Assembly: GCA_001510575.1 (NCBI GenBank)
Contig: LNGK01000008.1
Span: 5,218,981 to 5,282,980, forward strand
Length of the DNA: 64,000 bases
Reading direction: 5' to 3'
Source of the DNA: Knoxdaviesia capensis
Taxonomy: Eukaryota; Ascomycota; Sordariomycetes; Microascales; Gondwanamycetaceae
A program made the position numbers and the translations under genes. Numbering within the stretch: position 1 is the first letter of the stretch; the number at the start of each line of letters is the position of its first letter. The notes under the pieces were generated by a model. That model saw nothing but the letters and a program-made list of their open reading frames with translations. It was not told the origin of the DNA and searched no databases. This document shows, one piece after another, positions 1-10,410 of the stretch.

Positions 1-1452
1 AGCAGAATCTTCGATATGCCACCCCTCATTGCAAAGAGCCGTACGTATACGAGACGAGAGAATCAGCCATGTCTCCGTTGGAATGCCTCAAGGCCGGAAC
101 CCTATCGCGCAGAGCCATCATATCATTCTAACACACATCTCGCAAATGTCTCTTCTCTGTGCCTCGATATGCCTCCTGACTTGACTTCTCCCCTCGTCTC
201 CTTAGCCCAAGCCTCTTCTTGATTATATATAACAATAATATTTGAATATATATATATATATATATATCTATTTAATTATTTTTGCAGTCGTAATTCCGAT
301 TCAGATGCAGATAGCAGATGACCATCGCGAAGACAAACCTGGAAGTCCCTTGTTTATTCGTGTGGAGTCTCGCCTCGCGCGCCCGTCAAAGCTTCTTCGG
401 CTCGGATACAAACGGAGCACATCCGGGAACATGGAAAAACCCTGCACCGTGCATATCTCCAGCCTTCTTTTCTTTCCCACCGCCAACTATCGGAGCCCTC
501 GATAAAATGACACCTGACTGCATATTCGAAGCCGCGTTCAATTTTCTATCTCCATCTCTTCACGAAGAACATGCATATGCACGGACAAGGACCACAGGCT
601 GGCGTATTGGGGGGAGGATAAGGCCGCTGCTGCTGCATGGGCAACGTGGAGGTGGGCTCTCTAGGACCAGGCCGGTAAAGCAAGACACTGTTTACAAGCA
701 GAAGAAGATGTCTATCCTCAGACAAAGTTCCCCTCTTGCCACTCAGCGTAACACCAATACCTCGACAGAATGGGGTAGTCTGCAGCCTGGGCCAGAGAAC
801 TTGTCTCTTCTGGTGGCGTTTCTCTCTTCTTGAGTGCCGTTTGTATACGAAGCACCTGCATAAGGAAAAGCTGCTCTCTGGGCTCTGGTTGGTGTTTTCT
901 ATGTAAACGGGGCGCATGCACGATGCAGGCCTGCTTCATCCCATCCTGTAGACATCCATGCATATAGAACACGGTGATTGCTATGAATCCATCAATTCAG
1001 CTTCTCTCAGCCGGGGACGCGGTGCGGTTGCCACCACTCGGCTTCCATGCAGGTCCGAATCCACTCTCACATCCACGGCAGACATTATGTTTGCTAGCTT
1101 TTCTCTCCTTGCTGGGCCATGTGGATTTACAGCTGGCTTGGGATCGTTTTCGGGGGCACTGGAACTCCGGGTTGATTTTCTTGGGGCGTTCGATTCCTTG
1201 TAATGAAGCTATACAGGTTCACGTCGTATTCTAGAGGAGATAGAGGTGCCTACAACTATTCACACCCCCTCCAAAGAAGACTCACGCTCCCCGGATTTCA
1301 TCCCTAACGTCGTGTGGCTCTCTCACCTGCGACTCCCGTTGAAAAAGGGTTCCTTTTCTCTTTCTTTCTTTCTTTTTCTTTGCAAATTTATCTTTCTTCT
1401 GTGGCCGCGACATGGAGAGATGGGCATATTACAGTACTGGCATACAACGGTA
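1..1452. other. Left-edge region, no gene seen
   Basis: Open frames here are short, overlap on both strands and show no recognisable domain or plausible splicing. The only distinct structure is an uninterrupted TA dinucleotide run at about 246-268. The right end becomes AT-rich as it meets the transposon relic. Confidence 0.5.
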
Positions 1453-2884
1453 TGTTTTCGCCCCCCTTAGTGCCAAACCTAATTTTAAACCCTAGCCCTA
1501 AAGTACTCTTTTTAATTAAAGCAAAAAATCGTCTCCACAGATACTTCTTCTTCTTCTTCCTACTAACTAACTAACTAACTTCCTTCCTTCCTTCCTACTT
1601 ACTATTCCTACTAACTAACATAGTACCTCACCTATCTTTAAAAGTCAGATACGCTATACTACTCCTTTATACTACTAGGCATTCTAATCGGCAGATCTAA
1701 AACCAAATAGGCGCTATATGAGCCTAAGTCCGTTATACTATTAAAACTAACCGCGAAGTCGTCTTACTACGGTCTAGACGACCCCCTATCCTCTCTCCTA
1801 ATTAAGTCTAAGCTATTATAGCCTTTATTTTAGAATCTATAGAAAATAGATAGCTAAAATAGGATAAGATCGCCCCTCGTCTTAGGCTTTCTTATTCTAT
1901 ATAGGCTATCCGATACGCCTTCCGAAAAGCCGGTTTTATACGATACGTTACTCGAGTTAAGCCTACTATATTACCCGAAACACGTCGAAAACGATACGAA
2001 TTTACTCGATAACACCTCTATTAGACCGTTAATAACTAGAAACGAGTCTTATAGTTAGACGAAACGTAGGCGAATAGGAAAATAAAGGGGAGGGTTTAGA
2101 TAACGCGTCGTCCTAGTAAAGAGATTAATAAGACGTATATCGTTACTTAATTAAAAGGAGCTATTAGTTAGATACTTTAGGGATCTTTCTAAGGGACGAA
2201 GAAGGGCCTAAAGGTCTTCTAGTAGAAGGTATAGGGGAGGATTAACTTATAGGCGTACTATAAGTATATCCTCCCTCTCGTTAAAGCTTAGATATAAGAG
2301 TAGGGCGCCGCCGAGGGAGATACTAAGGGACGCGCTAAGGGAGATACTAAGGGACGCGCTAAGGGAGATGCTGAGGGACGCGCTAAGGGAGATGCTGAGG
2401 GAGATACTGAGGGACGCGCTAAGGGAGATACTAAGGGAGATGCTAAGGGAGATACTGAGAGACGCGCTAAGGGAGTTATCTTTATATAAGATAACGCTCT
2501 AGCGTATAGCTCTTAGTATATAAGAGGAGAGTTAGACCGGCGTGGTATTATAATAATAGAATAGCCGCTAAATAGCCTAGATTTAAACCCTATTAAGCAC
2601 GTCTAGGCTAAAATTAAGCGTACCCTTAATAAATAACCTTAGGATAGATATATAGGTCTAGGCGCTACTTAGCGTCTTAGAGAGGATATTAGTAGGGTAT
2701 AGGACGCCATTATAGAGGACTTTCTTAAACGACTTATCTAGTTAATACCTCAGAGAATTAGGGCTATATATAAAGTAGAGGGGGGGTTTAGCCGGTTCTA
2801 GGACCTATATAGAAGTAGCGCTAAAAGCCCTATAAAAAAGATACTTCTCGATATCCTTATCGGTGCAAGGGGGGTGGCTAAAAC
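1453..2884 (+). mobile_element. RIP-degraded Tc1/mariner transposon relic (DD34E class)
   Basis: The AT-rich stretch carries a ruined transposase. In the frame starting with GAT at 2490, a remnant of the DDE domain reads DNALAYSS, then 34 residues after the Asp comes the NSLDLNPIKH motif (about 2571-2606), the degraded form of the SPDLNPIEH signature of Tc1/mariner transposases. The spacing fits DD34E, but the final catalytic Glu codon reads AAG (Lys). Nearly every expected Trp or Gln position in this part is TAG or TAA, the expected result of repeat-induced point mutation (C to T on both strands). A candidate imperfect terminal inverted repeat bounds the element (left near 1454-1474, right near 2863-2884), giving about 1.43 kb, a normal size for the family. 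The element cannot encode an active protein. The class call is firm; the exact ends are tentative. Confidence 0.8.
2313..2468 (+). repeat. 12-bp minisatellite inside the transposase relic
   Basis: Thirteen consecutive 12-bp units alternate between forms like GAGGGAGATACT and AAGGGACGCGCT. The array is in frame with the degraded transposase and would encode tetrapeptides of the type EGDT/KGRA. It stops two codons before the residues leading into the second catalytic Asp. Variation between units is mostly G/A, as expected from RIP. Confidence 0.85.
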
Positions 2885-4031
2885 TTTAACCTAACCGATA
2901 GTACATCCAGGAGGCCAGGCAAAAGAAAAAAACAAGAGAATAAGAAAGCAAAGAAAAAGCAACAAAAAGAGACAGCTTCGTTTTTTCCGTTTGCCCACGC
3001 CTCTATCGACGAGTCCACACACAAACACCGAGCCCTCTTGTGCACGCCCCCCTCTCTGCAATAGCCACCCACACCCTCTTCCGACAAACCCTCTTGTCCG
3101 TCAATACCGAAGACTCACTCTCTCGTAGGAAATCTGAACTGTCATATTCAAGTCTTCCTGTGCTCACCCCACTCGATCAACTCCCTGACCCTGGGCTTCA
3201 ACCCTGTCTCTGCTGCGTTCACCCTCTGTCGCTCTCTTCTGTCCACTCCCGCTCTCGATACACACATAGCTACAGGCTCTCTCGGCCTCTTCTTACTTCC
3301 TGATCGACTCTCTATTTTTCCTCCTACACACCACCATTCTCTCTCTTTTCTCCCATCGTCCTGCTCCGAGATCTGGTGGATGCAGCCAAATCTTTCTTGC
3401 CTTGGTGGTCTGGCCCCGACTCTCTCTTGAATCCCAGCTCCATATCTTTCTTCTTCACTCCTCTTCGTCTCTCTGGGTTTTTCCCCCACCCTTCACTGGC
3501 CTCCCACTTCTTCACAATCCTATCCTTGCTCTGCCGTTGTCTAACATCCTGGTGGCCCGAGGAGTACCAAAACACATATATATCACCACCTCCTCCCCGT
3601 CCCATCCTCATCTCCCCCGTATTCTCTCCTCTCTTCTCCTCATCGTCATTCTTCCTTTCACTACTCACCTTCGACCATCTATCTTCACTCTTCATCGGCC
3701 TCTCTTTGCTGCCATGATCTCTCTCGTTACCAACATCTAAGACAATACAATCTCATCACATATATATATCGTCATCTGATCCTCCTGTCTCCTAGCACAA
3801 TCTGATATCACCACTCTCATCTTCTTTCTCTTTTTTTTTGCTTTCCTTGGAGGTTTTTTGGTTTTCTGTTTTGCTTATAACTACTTACTTGATCTCAAGC
3901 CTACTCTCACTGCCTGCTCATCACACACACAGCCTTGATATACGAAACACTTCTCTTTAGTTGCTGTCCTGTCTGTCCTCTTTGCTTCACCTCTATCATC
4001 TGGTGATTTTCGAAGTCTCCGTCGAATCACT
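2885..4031 (+). promoter_or_regulatory. CT-rich upstream region and probable long leader of the zinc-finger gene
   Basis: The roughly 900 bases before the zinc-finger start codon are strongly pyrimidine-rich on the coding strand, a common look for long leaders of regulated ascomycete genes. A TATA-like run lies at about 3758-3770. A short upstream frame of eight codons starts at 3714 and stops at 3740 and could dampen translation if the transcript begins upstream of it. No protein gene is supported here. Confidence 0.45.
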
Positions 4032-5737
4032 ATGGCCCTGACTGCTCCCACCCAGCCTCCGGCAAACTGGACTCGCTGGAACGACCAAAACGTGCCTGGT
4101 CAGGACTACGTGATGGTGGACTCTGCTCCCATCATGTCCTACGACTCCCGACATTCTTCCCGGGGTGTCCCTCGCTCGGAGATCACAACATCTCCGTATA
4201 TGATGAACAGTAGCTACACCATGGGCCAAGTCAGCCGACTTACTCCGCCGGTCTATTCCCCTCCGGCCTCTTTCTCTTACGCCCACGGCGGCTATAGCCC
4301 AACCACGCCTTCTGAAAATCCCCAGAACAGCCACCCGCAGAGTCAACAGCCTCCTCACCCTCACATGCAGTTGCCTCATCCTCACCAGCACCCGCACCCG
4401 CACCCATATCCGCCTCACCACACCACTGCTGGCCATCCGTTCAAGCCGGCCTCCAGCCCATCTATCACAATTCCCGCCCAGAGAGGCCCGGGCTACAGTC
4501 AAGATGACCGGCTCACTCCGGTCTCGAGCCGGAGTCCATCGGTGAAGGGCGAGAGCCGTCGATCGTCTGTTGCTCATCCCAGCGTCGCTGCAAAAAACGT
4601 CACCACCAACATTGTCGTCAACCCAAAGCATGAGACCAACTTCTCTACCGAAGTTGACACCCTGATGCGGGCTATTCAGGCGAAGAAGGAAACCGATCAC
4701 ATTGTGAAGAAGGCCGAGAGCGAGTATCAGGCACAGCTCCCCCCTGCTCCCGAGGCCCCCGCCGTGGTTGAGCCCAGCAAGCCCGTCAATCCCAACCGTA
4801 CTCGCTACTACTGCGACATCGCCGGCTGCACCAAAGGTTTCTACCAGAAGTCCCACCTTGATATCCACCGCCGTGCTCACACCGGAGACAAGCCATATGT
4901 ACGTTTCTATATGACCGCCATCACTCTTTATGGCTTTTCTTAATACTAACCCATCTCAACAGATCTGTGGCCATCCGGGATGCAACCGTTATTTCTCGCA
5001 GCTCGGAAACCTCCGGGTAAGTGCATCTATATATGGTTTCCGCCAGATACAGACCGCAAAAGCTAACCCTATGATGGCATCCAACTCAGACCCACGAGCG
5101 CCGGCACACCGGAGACCGCCCGTACTCTTGCGACCAGTGTGGCAAGCGCTTTGCCCAGCGCGGAAATGTCAAGTCCCACAAGACCATTCACCTCCAGAAT
5201 CGCCCATATATTTGCAAGCTCGACAACTGCAACAAAACCTTCACTCAGCTGGGAAACCTCAAGTCTCACATGAACAAGTTCCACGCCGAGTCTCTGAAGA
5301 CACTGACCTACCGATTCAGCACCTTGACTTCTACCCAGATCGAAGCTCTAGTGGCGGATGACCTCGAGCTGTGGGAGTACTTCGCCACTCTTTACAAGAA
5401 CAGCAACAAGGGAATCAAGGGCCGTGGCAAGGACCGGAAAGTCGCTGTTTCTCAGGCTTCTTCCAGTAGCCCGGCCTCTTCGCCAGCCAGCCACGGCCCC
5501 AGTGCCCCTCACGCGGCATCCACGCCGATGTCTGTGCAGGCCATCCCGACCGACCGCCCGTCTCCCTACGGAACTCCCCGACCCTGCCCGCCCGGCACTA
5601 CAGCCCCGCCGTCATACGAGGCTGCATATTCCTACGTCGAAGATGCACGCGGAATCCCCACGCCGGCTAGCTCAAACGGCACCGTTTACGAGGATGAGCA
5701 TGCCCGCGGCCCTTACATTGCCAACCGCATGTACTGA
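4032..5737 (+). CDS. C2H2 zinc-finger transcription factor, Azf1-like
   Basis: Predicted nuclear DNA-binding regulator of 522 aa, read as exons 4032-4898, 4963-5016 and 5090-5737. The N-terminal half is low-complexity and rich in Pro, Ser and His (His-Pro stretch near residues 100-140), typical of a disordered transactivation region. Four C2H2 fingers follow: C261/C266/H279/H283, C291/C296/H309/H313, C321/C324/H337/H341 and C349/C354/H367/H372, joined by TGDKPY/TGDRPY linkers. The fourth finger, with NCNKTFTQLGNLKSH, closely resembles the last finger of yeast Azf1. Both introns cut the finger block; the second splits finger 2 just before its first His. The C-terminal tail is Ser/Pro-rich. The start is the first ATG in frame after the CT-rich leader. 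The targets cannot be read from the sequence. Confidence 0.88.
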
Positions 5738-8615
5738 GCGGATCGGTCCCAGCTGGCTCTCCCGCGGAGAGTAACATGACAGCAACAACTCATGCACTCG
5801 ATTGAATGATTCCACGCTTATACGACAGGGACAGTACCGGACATTTTCTTTATTTCTTCTCTTTTCTTTTTTTTTTTCACTACGTTTCGTCTTCCTATCT
5901 CCATCAGCACCGCTCCTTATATCACACCCTAGGATTTCGAGACATAACGAATCGACGTGGGCATCTTGTGAAGTGACATTTCTCACTCCGGGGTCCCGTT
6001 TGTACCAACTTGATGATGAGCGGGGCGCATTGCTCAATACACAATATTGATCGAGAAGCTCTTATGTGGAGGATCACTTATACATTTCTTTTTTGGGGGG
6101 TTTGGAATCTTGGGTAATACTTTTGGGAAGGCATCAATCTTTTATACCCATGAACTACAGCAACAAACAGCACGAGGATGTGGTGGTTATAGCCCTCTCA
6201 CGGTGTCACCAGAGTATCGGGACGGCTACCAAAGTTCTTGCATTTGGTTTTTGCTTTCTTTTTGTTCGCGTTTTGGCTCTTTTCTGTTGTTCGGTTTCTG
6301 CTCTTTTTTCTTTTTCTGTCGTTCTGCCAGCTTTGCATTCAATGTTCGTTTGTCTTTCGTTCATTTTCGTTTCTTTTCTCATTTCTCGCGTCTCTTGTTG
6401 CGTTCTGTTCGTCTTTTCATTTCCGTCTAAAGCTTTGCTCGCGGGTAGCTTTTGGGCACTTGTCGTTTTTCTTGTTCTCTTTTCCTGTCTTCTTGGGATT
6501 CACGGGCGGCTACAGTCTCTTTCGTTTTGTTCTTGCGTTGTTCTGTTTTCCTAATGGCTGCGGTGTTCACTGGCATATTTGTTGCCGAGCGACCGTGTAT
6601 TTCTATCAGGTGGTCTTGTCGGCGGCGGAGAACGGGGAATGGGGATTGTCGACTGGAGAGGAGTCGATGGCATACACGACATGTGAATAGCGGGAGGGGC
6701 CAGCGGTGGAATGGCCATTTTTCGGCGGTCAGTTTTATCTGGTTTGATCTTTTGCTGCTACATATTTCTTTTGTCTGGAGGAGAGGGACTTTGGAGTCAT
6801 TGGTTTCCAGCATTGGTTGGCGGGAACTCTGAGATGATGAAGAGAAAAAAAAAAAGGAGGATTTGGAATGGTCTCTCTCCGCCACCATTCACTTTGCGAG
6901 ATTCGATTTTGTTATATATTCGCCGCTCCAACTAGATAGTACACGATTAGTGTTGCAGCACTCAGATATGAGCATGATTCTGAATCCTGGGAGCAGTGAA
7001 ATTGGAGATGTGTATCATCGCTATGGATAGATAACCCTACGGGACACCGACCCGGAGTGACTCCTCTGTGCCTAAGAGAGAACAAAAGCGCTGCAAAAAC
7101 AAGATTTTCCTATGGACCAAAGATTTCACGGACACGCCGATATGCATGTGGGCAGAAAGAGTGAATGAATATAGGTGGGTAAGATGGACAAGGGGGCGGT
7201 GAGGCACGGTTTGCGTAATGGGCGGTGAATGAAGAGAGAGCGCGGCCAGAATGTAAGTACACACCTCACACCTAGAAGCCAGCGGTCTATGAAGAGAGCA
7301 TAGAAAACCCGAAAGCCGGTGGGTGTAAGAACATGCGTGAACAGGTGTCTGCTCGATTGTGTAAGTACGTAAGGACGGGCGTTCGAACCGCATCGAGCAA
7401 CTCGGCACCAATTTGTCCATCCTGAGCCCCCCAAGATTATCACCACATTTCCCTCCGCTTCATCTTTCCCGTTCGTCCCTTTGCCACTACTCGCCACTTC
7501 ACACACAAGCCTCCAAAATCCAGGGCGAACCGCGGAAGCCCCCTCTGTCCATAGCAGACACAACACGCAGCGTCCAGACGGGGTTTAGTCGGTGACCGCC
7601 CACGAACAGCAGGCGGACGAGTCTGGAACGAACAGCATGTCTCACCTAGCAAAGTGAAGAGTTTGGAACGACAAGCTGGTTTGTCTCTGCCATTGTCCTC
7701 CCATCCAGTCATGTTGTCAACCCAGGACACACCACCGAAAGTTGCGGACTGATGAATACATGAGAGGGTGGGCCACGAAAACCCCAACAACACAGCCCGG
7801 GCGTTACCGTATTCTGCTTGTCCTAACAGAAAACACTGTGGCTTTTCTTTTTCGTTTCTCTGGGTGAGCAGTAGTGTTAGTTCGAACGTGTCGTTTGCCT
7901 CCCCCTCCTCTTGCTTCTCCTAGCGGTCTCCGGTCGGGGAGAACCAAAAGGAAACATACATACTTGGCAGAGCTGGCTGAACTGGTTGGCCTGGCCTCCC
8001 CTCCTCCCCACCGGTCCCATATTGCGCCGTCCCTTTCTTTTTGTTCCTTTTTCCCCCATTCGTTTCTCTTCCAGCTGGTGGCGATGTCTGGCTAGTCGCC
8101 GGGGACCACCGGCGGCATGGAAGAGAAAGAGGGGCGAGAAATGGGGGTTCATGTTGTGCCTGCTCGAGTGCCGTTATCAGTTCAGATGCCTGGCTTGCAC
8201 TGAACTTGGCTTGTGGTCTCTCCAGTGCTGGGAGGGGGCGATTGGCTGGTGCTTCTCATTCTCTCCCTTGGTGATCGACGGAGGCTGAGGCCCAGCACCC
8301 AACCCTTTTCCACCTGTACCAACATAGCATAACGGCACTTTCTGGCGGGTGTTTGGGTGGTGAGTCAGTTGCACATCGGGCATGTGAATATACGCACAAC
8401 ATGCCGTGAGCAGGGAAAAAGCCCTGACTGTCAAAGTATCGCGTCTGCAGTGAGAGATCTGTGTTTCTGTTCCGTTTGTTATCCCGCCGATCCCGAAAAC
8501 TTAATCCGAATATACCCATGCCGCTGAAACAAAAGCACCGTAACCAGAACAATGAGCAAAAGAACAAAGAGCAAAGAAAGTGATGCGTTTTGTTTTTTTT
8601 TCTCTTTCCAGGGCA
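5738..8615. other. Convergent 3' flanks of the zinc-finger gene and URM1; no gene seen
   Basis: The first kilobase is T-rich on the plus strand and probably includes the zinc-finger gene 3' UTR. Frames of up to about 160 codons exist, but they are low-complexity (Phe/Ser/Leu from T/C runs) or overlap each other on opposite strands. No domain, splice pattern or RNA gene was recognised. Confidence 0.5.
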
Positions 8616-10039
8616 TTAGCCGCCGTGCAGGGTCGATACGAAAAGCACATTGTCTCCAGCCTGCAGCTCGTACGCTTCTTCGCCTTCAAGCTCCCAGTCG
8701 GCGTCGTTGATCAGGACGAGAATCCCGGGGCGTCTGTAAAAATATGATGGTGAGGAGGAGGACGAGGAAGTGAACCAGAAAAAAAGAACAGGGAGAGGGG
8801 GAGGGAGGCGTAGAAAGTGAGAGACGGCGCGTGTGGGTACCAAAGGGGTGGGAGAGTACGAAGACCTATGGAGGGAGGGGAGGATATGCTTGTGAGGCGA
8901 GGAAGTTGGTGGAAGACCAGGAGCCAGAGGAAGAGGGTCGGAGAGCTTATTGGATGGTGGGAAGAGACATTGGGAAAGGACGACACCCTCCGGTGGATGA
9001 GCATACAACACCCAATTTGTCGTCTCACCTATCCAGAGGGATTCTCTCTCGCCCCGTGGGGGATGTCTCTGATACTCTCTCCATCTGGCCCGTGTTCTCA
9101 AGATCCCCGACTCCCAGAGTCTCACACCCCCTTAGTCTCCCTGATCTCTCCCCAGTCAATATATCTCTCTCCACTTCACACACCCGGCCACTCCCCTTCC
9201 CCCTTTTCCTTATTTTCTGGTTTTATTCCCATCCAAAGTCCCTCTCGTGTGTCAGCCTCCAAGCGCCACTTCGAATAACAGAAAAAGGAACAAAAGACCA
9301 GAGTGCAGTATGCATGAGTACTAAGAGAGAGACAACCCCCTTTGGCCACCTAGGTCTCCGCCAACTTGAGGAAGTTCACTGTGGAATGCCTGGCGGGGTG
9401 GTTCATTGGTCTGAGGTCCGGGCCGAGACGAGAGGGTAAAAGTAAAACAAAAGATAGGGGGAGTGCGGGTGGGGTTGAGCTGCTAGAGCGCAGCAAGTCC
9501 CAAAAGCGAGAAGTTTATGGCCTCTTGGGCTGGACGAAGAGAGAAACGGAGCTCTCGTTTTAGGAAGAAGGATCGTTAGGTTCGCGGCTGTGTTCACAAA
9601 CTGCACCGATACGGAAAGCAGCATGACCGAACGCCAACACACCACCGGATATCCTCTCCTCCCCGCCCCAGGTTTTGAACCATCTAGACACTTGGCCAGA
9701 GTTCCCTCTCCAGAGTGACTCACTCCAACTCCTGCTTCCAACTTTGCGACTCACATGTGACCGTCTAGAATGAACATCTCTTTGCGAGTGTCTTTCATCA
9801 CCTCCGCGCACAGGTACGTGATCAGCGAGCCGACCGTCTGCGGGCTGCCGCTGGCGTCTGTGGCGGGGAGACTGATGGCAAGTTCCCGTTCATTGGCAAA
9901 CAACAATTCCAGGCCGCCGCTGTTGTTATAGGACATGTTAGCTCTTGTCCTCTGTCGCATCGGCCACATCTGCAAAAACGGACGATTTCTTAGACGACAC
10001 TCACGTGAACTCCACTTTGATTGGAATAGTGGCTGCCAT
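8616..10039 (-). CDS. Ubiquitin-related modifier Urm1
   Basis: Urm1 is a ubiquitin-fold sulfur carrier: its C-terminal Gly-Gly is thiocarboxylated by Uba4 for 2-thiolation of wobble uridine in cytosolic tRNAs, and it can also be conjugated to proteins. Exons on the minus strand are 10005-10039, 9755-9919 and 8616-8733, giving 105 aa, normal for the family. The spliced protein reads VEFTGGLELLF near the N-terminus, then DGHIRPGILVLIND and DWELEGE, and ends in STLHGG with the functional diglycine at the very end. All junctions keep frame and match the continuous Urm1 sequence. Intron 1 is 85 nt, but intron 2 is 1,021 nt, far above the usual fungal size. It shares a 371-bp divergent promoter with the SF3b4 gene. 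Confidence 0.93.
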
Positions 10040-10410
10040 TTTGTGCTCAATAATAGCACAGAATACGTGAGGATAACAGGCGTGATGGAGAATAGATTTA
10101 AGTTTTCTGAACTCAGATAAAGTCAGGAAAAAAGAGAAAAGAAGGAAAGTCGACAGAACGAAACCAGAGGCCGGGGTAAGGCCATCGCCGTGATAGCTTC
10201 AAGATCAAACGCCCAACCCTGGCCAGGAAGAAACGCCAGATCACGTGATCGCGGGAGTCCTGACTAAGAAACGTCAAAATATTTCTGGAGAAACTTTTCA
10301 ACGACAAGCTTCAGTTTGAACGTCGACCATCGCGTTGATTCCTGGAATTCCTTTCAATTCAACACATAATTTCCCTCTTATCCTCACAGTACCGCGGTTC
10401 TTTTTTCAAG
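10040..10410. promoter_or_regulatory. Divergent promoter URM1 / SF3b4 with CACGTG palindrome
   Basis: The 371 bp between the two start codons contain GATCACGTGATC at 10239-10250, a perfect 12-bp palindrome around the CACGTG core recognised by basic helix-loop-helix factors such as Cbf1. It lies about 200 bp from the URM1 ATG and 160 bp from the SF3b4 ATG, so it could serve both genes. Confidence 0.5.

Noticed and set aside
2313..2468. A CRISPR-like array
   Set aside because: The units are contiguous 12-mers without spacers, in frame with a transposase, in a eukaryotic genome.
3996..4880. A 294-codon frame antisense to the zinc-finger gene
   Set aside because: It covers the low-complexity N-half of the real gene on the other strand and shows no family features.
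7375..7400. A possible tRNA T-loop (GCGTTCGAACC)
   Set aside because: The bases on either side do not form a five-pair T-stem on either strand and no A box is in place.
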